Positions 10,995-19,634 of a stretch of DNA of 37,151 nt are shown one piece after another (within the stretch, counting starts at the first letter, position 1; every line of letters begins with the position of its first letter). The stretch lies in the NCBI GenBank assembly GCA_947174185.1, contig CAMWHY010000013.1:1-37151 (forward strand), written 5' to 3'. The position numbers and the translations under genes are program-made. This DNA comes from an uncultured Lachnospiraceae bacterium. GTDB lineage: Bacteria > Bacillota > Clostridia > Lachnospirales > Lachnospiraceae. Under the pieces are notes generated by a model, which was not told the origin of the DNA, searched no databases, and saw nothing but the letters and a program-made list of their open reading frames with translations.

Positions 10995-12185
10995 ATGAAA
11001 AGTAAAATTTCATTTTCTGATCATATCAATCAACTGATCGGTATGGTATTTGGCATTGCTTTTTTAATTGTGTTTGCCGCCAGCGCGATACTTCTCTATC
11101 TCTCGGAAGAAGATATACAGAGGTATTATATCAGGATTCTGGGTATTTTTGGCATTTATCTTTTTTTATATGCGTTTTCCACAATCTATACGTCCCGAAG
11201 GATCAGGAAGATGTTTGAGCCGCTGGATCAGGTCGCGACCGCCTTTGCTGAAGACAAGATCAGGATTTATGGAGATACGGCGGATCTGCAGGGATTTGCC
11301 AATCGGTTAACGAAACATATGGATGAGATGGAGGATATGTCGGATGCCCTGTCGATTGCAGAGGGCAATCTGAATGATATGTTTCAGGCATCAGAGGAAA
11401 GCAGATCAAGATTTTCCTATCATATGAAGCGGTGCAAGGGCAGCCTCGACGGCGTGAAAAGAAACTATGAACAGATGATGGAACAGTCGGAAATGATGCG
11501 TCAGTTTTTAGAGGAGGGTAATGCCGCGGCGACAAGACTGAAACTTTCCAGACAATCCCTTGGGGAAGATTACGAATCGATCCGGGAGTCGCTGCAGGAC
11601 TGCAGTAGTTCCCATCAGGAGATAGTGGATGACAAAGAACGACAGAAAGAAGCGTTTGGTGTATTAAACGATATGCAGAAGGAATCCATGGAGCTGATTG
11701 AGACGATCTATAATGATCTTGCTTATATTCAGAATATTGCGTCAAAGCTGGAACTTTACACTGCGAATGTATCGTTGGATTATGCGAGAAGCGGAGGCGG
11801 TAATTTGAATATTTCCGCTGCATTGGATGAAATAAAACTGACGGACCGGCAGATGCGTGACAAAATAGATGAGCTTGCCATGCTGGTGATCCGTACAAAA
11901 AATGCGTTTAAACTTGCTAATGATCAGACGAATTTTTGTATGGAACTGGAGGAAGACGGTCAAAAAATGACTGGTCAGACAGACGAGCAGCTCGGCTTTA
12001 TCACTATGAAACTACAGGGGCTGATGCATGTAGGCGAGGATATCTCCAACGGAATTACTCATGTTTTGAGTCAAAATTATGAATTGCACGGTATGGCGGA
12101 CTTGCGGGCAAAAGAGCTGGACGCCCTTGGTAAAGAGCTGGAGCGGTTATACCAGCGGCTGGAGGATCTGGAGCAGATCATCTAG
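10995..12185 (+). CDS. Membrane protein: two N-terminal TM helices, HAMP-like stretch, long coiled coil; unknown function
   Basis: Hydrophobic segments LIGMVFGIAFLIVFAASAILLYL and ILGIFGIYLFLYAFS, then heptad-rich sequence. No clear MCP signalling tip seen. ORF-track start is 10971; ATG 10995 is in frame. Confidence 0.7.
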   Translation: MKSKISFSDHINQLIGMVFGIAFLIVFAASAILLYLSEEDIQRYYIRILGIFGIYLFLYAFSTIYTSRRIRKMFEPLDQVATAFAEDKIRIYGDTADLQGFANRLTKHMDEMEDMSDALSIAEGNLNDMFQASEESRSRFSYHMKRCKGSLDGVKRNYEQMMEQSEMMRQFLEEGNAAATRLKLSRQSLGEDYESIRESLQDCSSSHQEIVDDKERQKEAFGVLNDMQKESMELIETIYNDLAYIQNIASKLELYTANVSLDYARSGGGNLNISAALDEIKLTDRQMRDKIDELAMLVIRTKNAFKLANDQTNFCMELEEDGQKMTGQTDEQLGFITMKLQGLMHVGEDISNGITHVLSQNYELHGMADLRAKELDALGKELERLYQRLEDLEQII

Positions 12186-12198
12186 GTAATTCGATCAG

Positions 12199-12227
12199 TT
12201 CACAATTTCAATTTATTATGTTATAAT
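12199..12227 (+). promoter_or_regulatory. Predicted promoter for leuCD
   Basis: TTCACA - 17 nt - TATAAT, about 155 nt upstream of leuC. Confidence 0.6.
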
Positions 12228-12383
12228 ATTTTGTATGATTTTTGTTGCTTTAAGAAATCAGTAAGTTTTTTCGGATATAAATTTTTTGAGTATAAGCTAC
12301 TCAACGTCAAAACTCTCTGCTAAACGCAGGCAGTTTGCTAAAAGCAGAGCCATAAAAAATAGTCGCAGCATGGAGGTTAAAAA

Positions 12384-13646
12384 ATGGGAATGACAATGAC
12401 GCAAAAGATTTTGGCAGCACATGCCGGATTGGAACAGGTAACAGCAGGACAACTGATCGAGGCGGATCTTGATCTCGTGCTTGGCAATGATATTACAAGT
12501 CCTGTTGCAATCAAGGAGATGGAAAAGTTCAATACGCAGAGCGTATTTGATAAAGACAAGATCGCGCTGGTGCCCGATCATTTTGTGCCGAATAAAGATA
12601 TCAAATCCGCAGAGCATTGCAAGTGTGTCCGTAATTTTGCCAGAAAAAATGAGATTACGAACTATTTTGAAGTTGGCGAGATGGGAATTGAACATGCGCT
12701 GCTTCCGGAGAAAGGTCTGACAGTTCCGGGGGATGTGATTATTGGAGCAGATTCTCATACTTGTACTTACGGCGCGGTAGGTGCATTTTCTACCGGCATC
12801 GGAAGCACGGATATGGCGGCGGGCATGGCGACCGGAAAGGCATGGTTTAAAGTTCCTTCGGCAATCCGCTTTGTCCTTACGGGAAAGCCGGCGGAATGGG
12901 TCAGCGGCAAGGATATCATCTTACATATCATCGGAATGATCGGTGTGGATGGCGCTTTATATAAATCCATGGAATTCACAGGTGACGGAATTGCTTCTCT
13001 GTCGATGGACGACCGTTTTACCATTGCCAATATGGCGATAGAAGCCGGTGCGAAGAACGGTATCTTCCCGGTGGATGAAAAAACGAAGGCATATTTGGAG
13101 GAGCATACGAAACGCAGTTATAAAGTTTATGAAGCAGATGAAGATGCAGAATATGACGAAACCTATACCATTGATCTAAGCCAGTTAAAACCAACGGTTG
13201 CATTTCCGCATCTGCCGGAGAATACAAAGACCATCGATCAGGTGGGTGATATTGCTATTGATCAGGTTGTCATCGGTTCCTGTACCAACGGACGGATCGA
13301 TGATATGAGGATTGCCGCAAAAGTATTGAAGGGGCGTCATGTTGCCCAGGGGATCAGATGCATCATCATTCCCGCAACACAGGCAGTCTATCTACAGGCG
13401 ATGGAGGAAGGTCTGCTTAAGATCTTTATTGAAGCCGGAGCTATCGTAAGCACTCCGACCTGTGGTCCGTGTCTTGGCGGTTATATGGGTATTCTGGCGG
13501 AAGGAGAGCGCTGCGTGTCAACGACGAACCGTAACTTTGTGGGACGTATGGGACATGTGGACAGCGAGATCTATCTGGCAAGCCCTGCTGTGGCTGCTGC
13601 AAGTGCGGTGACAGGCAGGATTTCGTGTCCGTGTCAATTGAAGTAA
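12384..13646 (+). CDS. leuC: 3-isopropylmalate dehydratase large subunit
   Basis: [72 protein letters not shown] tggagg. Confidence 0.95.
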   Translation: MGMTMTQKILAAHAGLEQVTAGQLIEADLDLVLGNDITSPVAIKEMEKFNTQSVFDKDKIALVPDHFVPNKDIKSAEHCKCVRNFARKNEITNYFEVGEMGIEHALLPEKGLTVPGDVIIGADSHTCTYGAVGAFSTGIGSTDMAAGMATGKAWFKVPSAIRFVLTGKPAEWVSGKDIILHIIGMIGVDGALYKSMEFTGDGIASLSMDDRFTIANMAIEAGAKNGIFPVDEKTKAYLEEHTKRSYKVYEADEDAEYDETYTIDLSQLKPTVAFPHLPENTKTIDQVGDIAIDQVVIGSCTNGRIDDMRIAAKVLKGRHVAQGIRCIIIPATQAVYLQAMEEGLLKIFIEAGAIVSTPTCGPCLGGYMGILAEGERCVSTTNRNFVGRMGHVDSEIYLASPAVAAASAVTGRISCPCQLK

Positions 13647-13688
13647 AACAGATCAGTATAAGTCAAAGAGAGGATGGGACAGAACAAT

Positions 13689-14177
13689 ATGAAAGCACAG
13701 GGAACGGTTTTTAAATATGGAGATAATGTTGATACAGATGTTATTATTCCGGCAAGATATCTGAATTCTTCAGATCCGGCGGAACTGGCAACACATTGTA
13801 TGGAAGATATTGATACGGAATTTGTGAAGAAGGTTCATAAAGGAGATATTATTGTTGCCAATAAGAATTTTGGCTGTGGTTCTTCCAGGGAACATGCGCC
13901 GATTGCGATCAAAGCGTCGGGCATCAGTTGTGTGATTGCGGAGACGTTTGCGCGGATTTTCTATCGAAATGCAATCAATATCGGACTGCCGATCATAGAA
14001 TGTCCGGAAGCTGCTAAGGAGATCAAAGCTGGCGATGAGGTGGAGATTGATTTTGATTCCGGTGTGATCACAGATAAAACTACCGGAAAGGAATATCAGG
14101 GGCAGCCGTTTCCTGAATTTATGCAGAAGATCATCAAAGCCGAAGGACTGATCAATTATATCAATGAAAAAGGCTGA
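13689..14177 (+). CDS. leuD: 3-isopropylmalate dehydratase small subunit
   Basis: [37 protein letters not shown]. Start chosen at 13689 by RBS spacing; ORF track begins at 13674. Confidence 0.94.
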   Translation: MKAQGTVFKYGDNVDTDVIIPARYLNSSDPAELATHCMEDIDTEFVKKVHKGDIIVANKNFGCGSSREHAPIAIKASGISCVIAETFARIFYRNAINIGLPIIECPEAAKEIKAGDEVEIDFDSGVITDKTTGKEYQGQPFPEFMQKIIKAEGLINYINEKG

Positions 14178-14487
14178 TGGAATCATCATAGCGGCAGTTC
14201 TGCTTGTGGCGGTATTTTTTCTAGCCATGGCATGGGTACGTGGGAACGGACAGACCGTAGTGTTGTATGATGACGTAACAGAAATTGGAAGATATCCGCT
14301 TACGGATGAACGGACAATCAGAGTAGAGCTGGAGAATGGTTACAATACCGTCGTTATCTCGGGTGGGACGGTGTCTGTATCGGAGGCGGATTGTGCCAAT
14401 CAGGTCTGCGTCCATACGACGGCTGCCAGCCGGGTAGGAGATACGGTTGTATGTCTGCCGCATAAGTTTTACGTTGTGATTAAATGA
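14164..14487 (+). CDS. NusG domain II-containing protein
   Basis: N-terminal [39 protein letters not shown]; overlaps the leuD 3' end by 14 nt. Confidence 0.85.
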   Translation: MKKADGIIIAAVLLVAVFFLAMAWVRGNGQTVVLYDDVTEIGRYPLTDERTIRVELENGYNTVVISGGTVSVSEADCANQVCVHTTAASRVGDTVVCLPHKFYVVIK

Positions 14488-14570
14488 GATATCCCTGATG
14501 GATAATTTATTCCGTGGCATTGCTCTGACGGAGATGGTCAGTGGATACTATGTAAGGAAGGAACAGCGAC

Positions 14571-15074
14571 TTGAATAAGCGTCTTGCAAGGATGGCTATG
14601 CTTTTGGCTCTGGCTGTTATTATGGGGTATCTTGAAGCGTTGATCCCGGTTACGCCTATGATCCCGGGAATCAAGATAGGACTTGCCAATTATGTGATCG
14701 TACTGGTCATGTATCTGTTTTCGATTCGAGAAGCGGTGATCATCAGTGTTTTGAGAATTATTCTGGTAGGATTCCTGTTGTCGAATTTGTCCATGATCCT
14801 GTATAGTCTTGCAGGGGCGTTTTTTAGCCTGACGGTGATGGCATTACTAAAAAGAAACCCCCATTTTTCCATATATGGCGTCAGTATGGCCGGAGGGATC
14901 ATGCACAATGTGGGTCAGCTTTTGGTGGCAGGAGCGTTGATGGGATTTCAGGCGATTCTGTGGTACGTTCCGTTTCTGCTTTTGGCGGGACTGCTGGCAG
15001 GGCTATTGATCGGATGTTTGGTACGGGTCAGTTACAGCAGACTGGAAAATATAACAGGTGAGAGGGGATTTTAG
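14571..15074 (+). CDS. Gx transporter family protein (heptaprenyl diphosphate synthase component I-like)
   Basis: TTG start after aaggaagga; multi-TM; LEALIPVTPMIPGIKIGLANYVIVLVMYLF. Confidence 0.85.
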   Translation: MNKRLARMAMLLALAVIMGYLEALIPVTPMIPGIKIGLANYVIVLVMYLFSIREAVIISVLRIILVGFLLSNLSMILYSLAGAFFSLTVMALLKRNPHFSIYGVSMAGGIMHNVGQLLVAGALMGFQAILWYVPFLLLAGLLAGLLIGCLVRVSYSRLENITGERGF

Positions 15075-15078
15075 ACCC

Positions 15079-15699
15079 ATGTATGCATATTTAAAGGGCA
15101 CCGTTGTGTGGAAGACAGCAGACCGCATTGTAGTAGAGGTGTCGGGCGTAGGTTATAATGTAAATGTTTCTCCGGGACGGATCTACGATTTCCCGGAATA
15201 TGGGGAAGAGGTTAAGGTCTATACATATACCAGTGTCCGGGAGGATGCCATCAATCTATATGGATTTGTTACACTGGATGAACTGGAGCTGTTTAAACTG
15301 TTGATCAGCGTCAGCGGCATCGGGCCGAAGGGTGGACTTGCCATGCTGTCTGTGATGAGCGTAGATGATATCAGATATGCCATCATGACAGGAGACGCCA
15401 AACTTCTGGCAAAGGCTCCTGGTGTAGGTAAGAAAACGGCGGAACGTGTGATCATTGATCTGAAAGATAAAGTAAAAGCACAAGATCTTGAAGAGCCGAT
15501 TACAGGGACTGCCTTGGAAAAGACATTAATGGAACATCCGAAAGCGCGGGATGCAGCAGACGCTTTGGTGGCGCTTGGGTATTCCGGCAAAGAGGCGGAA
15601 CATGCAGTTGAACAGGCATTAAGGGAGTTGGAAGCACAGTCCGGGGAGAATGAGATTCATTCAGATCAAATCTTAAAGCTTGCTTTAAAATATTTTTAA
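15079..15699 (+). CDS. ruvA: Holliday junction branch migration protein RuvA
   Basis: MYAYLKGTVVWK, LISVSGIGPKGGLAMLS, APGVGKKTAERVIIDLKDK. Confidence 0.95.
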   Translation: MYAYLKGTVVWKTADRIVVEVSGVGYNVNVSPGRIYDFPEYGEEVKVYTYTSVREDAINLYGFVTLDELELFKLLISVSGIGPKGGLAMLSVMSVDDIRYAIMTGDAKLLAKAPGVGKKTAERVIIDLKDKVKAQDLEEPITGTALEKTLMEHPKARDAADALVALGYSGKEAEHAVEQALRELEAQSGENEIHSDQILKLALKYF

Positions 15700-15761
15700 T
15701 CTTGATAGTAAAATATATGTGATATTGATAAATATTTCGATAAAGGAAAAGGACAGTAGAT

Positions 15762-16772
15762 ATGCCGAAGAGACTGATCGAAACCACATATACCGATGAG
15801 GACGCAGCGATTGAGAATACCCTGCGCCCCAGACTGTTAAAAGATTATATCGGGCAGGATAAAATCAAGGAAAATCTGAAGGTGTTTATTGAAGCGGCAA
15901 AACAGCGTGAGGAATCTCTGGATCATGTATTGTTTTATGGACCTCCCGGACTTGGGAAAACAACGCTGGCAGGTATTATCGCCAATGAAATGGGTGTCAA
16001 TATTAAGATCACCAGCGGACCGGCGGTTGAAAAGCCAGGGGAACTTGCTGCGATCTTAAATAATCTTCAGGAAGGAGATATCCTTTTTATTGATGAGATC
16101 CATCGTCTGAGCCGTCAGGTGGAGGAAGTGATGTACCCGGCGATGGAAGACTATGCCATCGATATTTTGTTGGGTAAGGGAAGCGGCGCTAAATCTATTC
16201 GTCTGGAGCTGCCGCGGTTTACATTGATCGGTGCAACGACGAGAGCCGGTTTGCTGACGGCTCCGCTCCGCGACCGTTTTGGTATGATCCATCGTCTGGA
16301 ATTTTATTCTGTAGAGGAGCTGCAGCATATTATTATGAATTCTGCTACGAAACTGAGAGTGCCTATTGAGATTGACGGGGCTCTGGAACTCGCGCGGAGA
16401 AGCCGTGGAACTCCAAGGCTTGCCAACCGTATGCTGAAACGGGTGCGGGATTTTGCGCAGATCAAATTTGACGGCATCATTACAAAAGAAACGGCGGACT
16501 ATGCGCTGGATCTGATGGAAGTGGATAAATATGGATTGGATCAGATGGATCGTAATATTCTGCTTGCCATGATTGAAAGATTTAACGGCAAACCGGTAGG
16601 GCTTGACACGCTTGCGGCTGCGTTGGGCGAGGATCCAGGAACGATTGAGGATGTTTATGAGCCGTATCTGCTTAAAAATGGATTTCTTAGCCGGACTCCA
16701 CGCGGCAGAGTTGCTACTTTGGAAGCCTATCGTCATTTTGGACTTGAAAACCTTTATCGTGATGATATATAA
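15762..16772 (+). CDS. ruvB: Holliday junction helicase RuvB
   Basis: [65 protein letters not shown]. Confidence 0.97.
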   Translation: MPKRLIETTYTDEDAAIENTLRPRLLKDYIGQDKIKENLKVFIEAAKQREESLDHVLFYGPPGLGKTTLAGIIANEMGVNIKITSGPAVEKPGELAAILNNLQEGDILFIDEIHRLSRQVEEVMYPAMEDYAIDILLGKGSGAKSIRLELPRFTLIGATTRAGLLTAPLRDRFGMIHRLEFYSVEELQHIIMNSATKLRVPIEIDGALELARRSRGTPRLANRMLKRVRDFAQIKFDGIITKETADYALDLMEVDKYGLDQMDRNILLAMIERFNGKPVGLDTLAAALGEDPGTIEDVYEPYLLKNGFLSRTPRGRVATLEAYRHFGLENLYRDDI

Positions 16773-16818
16773 TAAACGTGTAATTGTGAAAGTATATTAG
16801 GGAGGAAAAAACGATCAT

Positions 16819-17226
16819 ATGACGGAAAAGACGGATGTTCAGGTAGTGATTGATGGCAAAGTGCTTACCATAAGCGGATATGAAAGCGAAGAGCATCTTC
16901 AGAAGATAGCCTCTTTTATCAATAATAAGATTACAGAATACCAGAAAGTGGATGCCTTTAAGCACGCCAATAGTGATACGCAGCACCGGTTGATCGAGAT
17001 CAATATTACGGACGAGTATTTTAAAGCGAAGAGACAGATCGGGCAGTTAGAAGAAGAAATCAAAGCAAAGCAGAATGAACTTTATGATATGAAGCACGAT
17101 ATCGTTAATAAGGATATGGTAGTAGATTCTCTTCGGGAAAATATTAAGCAGGTGCAGGATGAACTGCACGAAAGCGCTAAACGAATCGTACAACTAGAAA
17201 CAGAATTACGTGATCGCAAGAAATAA
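16819..17226 (+). CDS. zapA: Cell division protein ZapA
   Basis: VVIDGKVLTISGYESEEHLQKIASFINNKI followed by a coiled coil; RBS ggaggaaa. Confidence 0.85.
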   Translation: MTEKTDVQVVIDGKVLTISGYESEEHLQKIASFINNKITEYQKVDAFKHANSDTQHRLIEINITDEYFKAKRQIGQLEEEIKAKQNELYDMKHDIVNKDMVVDSLRENIKQVQDELHESAKRIVQLETELRDRKK

Positions 17227-17249
17227 ATGCCGGGGATTGGCATGAGATA

Positions 17250-17280
17250 GGAATGGCTGCCTGTTTTGGGCAGCCATTCC
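17250..17280 (+). other. Strong stem-loop (terminator-like but lacking a U-tract) between zapA and the U32 peptidase gene
   Basis: GGAATGGCTGCC tgtttt GGGCAGCCATTCC; followed by tcatatctat. Confidence 0.6.
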
Positions 17281-17387
17281 TCATATCTATGAAATCGTTG
17301 ATTTGATCAGCGATTCCTTAGAACCACTGGCGTGGGAAACGTATTTTTCAGCATTTCCCGATAGAACAGATCAGGAGGTGGCTGGTA

Positions 17388-19634
17388 ATGCCTGAAAAGA
17401 AAAGGAAAGCGGAACTTCTTTCTCCGGCGGGAGACATTGACGGTGCGGCTGGGGCGATCAATGCCGGAGCGGATGCGATATATCTTGGCACGGAAGAATT
17501 TTCAGCAAGAGCATATGCCAAAAATTTAACCATAGAAGAAACGATAGAAATGATACATTATGCCCATTTGTATCACAGAAAGCTTTATCTGACCATGAAT
17601 ACGTTGTTAAAAACCGTGGAATTTTCTAAGGCGCTTTCTATTCTTGACCGGCTGTATCTTGCAGGACTGGATGCTGTGATTGTGCAGGATCTTGGACTGC
17701 TGTCATGTCTGCATCAGTATTTTCCGGAACTGGAGATACATGTAAGTACACAGCTTTCAATTTTATCCGCTGCAGGTATGAAGTGGCTGAAGGAATATCA
17801 TGTGACCCGTGTTGTTCCCGGGCGGGAGCTGTCGCTGACGGAACTGAGGGAGATGAAGAAAACGGGACTGGAGCTGGAGTGCTTTATCCATGGAGCAATG
17901 TGCTATGCTTATTCAGGGAGATGCCTGATGAGTAGTCTTGCAGGAGGAAGAAGCGGTAACCGTGGAAGATGTGCCGGACCCTGCAGAAAGCAGTACCACC
18001 AGCCGGGACAAAAGGATGCTTATCTTCTTAGTATGAAGGACATGTGCTCGATCGATCAGATAAAAGCATTGATGGATGCCGGTATTGATTCCTTTAAGAT
18101 CGAGGGGAGGATGAAAGCGGCGGAATATACGGCAGGCGTTACGTCTGTTTATCGTAAAGTGATTGACCGGATTGAAAATGGGGAAAAGTATGTAGTAACG
18201 AAAGATGACAGGACAGTTTTAGAAGAACTTTACATCCGTTCCGAGATTCAGGAAGGATATTATTTCAGGCATAATTCCAAAGATATGATCAGTCTGTCCG
18301 ATCCTGCTTATGCCGGTTGCAGCGATGCCTTAAAGGAGGATATTCACAGGCGTTATCTGGAGGAAAGAAGGCGTTATCCGATACAGGGAGAGATTACTGT
18401 ATGTCAGGGAAGACCGATGAAGATGACTTTGCAGTTGGATGGTCATGAGGAGTCAGTGGAAGGTGCGGTTGCGGTCAGGGCGGAAAAACGTGCCATATCC
18501 GATGCGGATATTCAAAAACAGATCTGCAAGACGGGCAATACCCTTTATGAGATCAGTAAACTTAAAATTGTCAATGATGGGACGTCCTTTGCAGCGGTCA
18601 GTCAGTTAAAAGATCTGCGGAGATCTGCCATAGAGAAGTTGGAACAGGCAGTATTTTCTTCGGATCGACAAAGCGTTTTGCAACATGAGGGCTTAATCCT
18701 GAATAAATTACAGGTAGAAAACCGTTATATAAATAAACAGCAATATTCGGAACAAAATCCGGCCATTCTCATTGGCGTGAAAACGAAGGAGCAGTTAAAA
18801 ACAGTTCTCAGGTACTCATATGCAGACGGTGTCATCATTGATCTTATGATGTTTACTGATACTGTGGCAGAATTGCTCCGACGGATATCAGAGAACCGGA
18901 AAAAGTGGTATCTTAGGCTTCCGGAGATCATTCGTCAGAAAGATATCGGAAAAATCAGGGAGCAGCTTGAAGCAGCGCTGGCTTTTACAGACGATATGCC
19001 GCCGGAAGGGATATATTGCAGCGGTATCGATGCCCTGAGGATAGCAGGGGAGTTTCTAGGGAGATACGGAGAGAACAGTCTGCATGGAAATCAGGAGATA
19101 CGCGGGGGACAGAGTATTGTGGCGGACCAGGGCATCTATATCATGAATGAGTCCGCGGAGAATGCTGTATTGAAGCATGCTGCCTCCTATACTGCACCGC
19201 TGGAACTGAATAGAAAGGAACTTTCCCATGCAATAAGAAAGGATGCCAGGGAATTAATCGTATATGGATATCTTCCCATGATGTATAGCGCCAATTGTAT
19301 CGTCAATACTACGGACGGTTGTGACCGGACGAAAGGGACGACGCGGATCATTGATCAGGAGGGTAGAGAATTCCCGGTATTAATGAATCATGATTATTGT
19401 TATAACACCATTTATAACTGTGTACCATTGTCGCTGCATCAGGAAGTATCTCAACTGTATCAGGCACGGGAAGCAGCGGCCTTCAGAATGGAATTTACGA
19501 TAGAGGATGCCGGCGAGACAGATCGTATCTTGGGATTTTTTCAAAATGTATTTAGTAAGGGAACGCCTGAAGGGACAGAGAAAGATACATGGAAGGGATA
19601 TACAAAAGGACATTTTAATCGGGGTGTTTTATAA
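17388..19634 (+). CDS. U32 family peptidase (with DUF3656-like C-terminal region)
   Basis: ELLSPAGDIDGAAGAINAGADAIYLG, ELECFIHGAMCYAYSGRCLMSSLAGGRSGNRGRCAGPCRKQY; RBS aggagg. Confidence 0.93.
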   Translation: MPEKKRKAELLSPAGDIDGAAGAINAGADAIYLGTEEFSARAYAKNLTIEETIEMIHYAHLYHRKLYLTMNTLLKTVEFSKALSILDRLYLAGLDAVIVQDLGLLSCLHQYFPELEIHVSTQLSILSAAGMKWLKEYHVTRVVPGRELSLTELREMKKTGLELECFIHGAMCYAYSGRCLMSSLAGGRSGNRGRCAGPCRKQYHQPGQKDAYLLSMKDMCSIDQIKALMDAGIDSFKIEGRMKAAEYTAGVTSVYRKVIDRIENGEKYVVTKDDRTVLEELYIRSEIQEGYYFRHNSKDMISLSDPAYAGCSDALKEDIHRRYLEERRRYPIQGEITVCQGRPMKMTLQLDGHEESVEGAVAVRAEKRAISDADIQKQICKTGNTLYEISKLKIVNDGTSFAAVSQLKDLRRSAIEKLEQAVFSSDRQSVLQHEGLILNKLQVENRYINKQQYSEQNPAILIGVKTKEQLKTVLRYSYADGVIIDLMMFTDTVAELLRRISENRKKWYLRLPEIIRQKDIGKIREQLEAALAFTDDMPPEGIYCSGIDALRIAGEFLGRYGENSLHGNQEIRGGQSIVADQGIYIMNESAENAVLKHAASYTAPLELNRKELSHAIRKDARELIVYGYLPMMYSANCIVNTTDGCDRTKGTTRIIDQEGREFPVLMNHDYCYNTIYNCVPLSLHQEVSQLYQAREAAAFRMEFTIEDAGETDRILGFFQNVFSKGTPEGTEKDTWKGYTKGHFNRGVL

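Noticed and set aside
11260-11898. 212-aa minus-strand ORF
   Set aside because: Antisense shadow of the coiled-coil membrane gene; composition is not protein-like.
16056-16736. 226-aa minus-strand ORF
   Set aside because: Antisense to ruvB; other minus-strand ORFs across the window are similar shadows. Only 6111-6632 and rpmB are supported.
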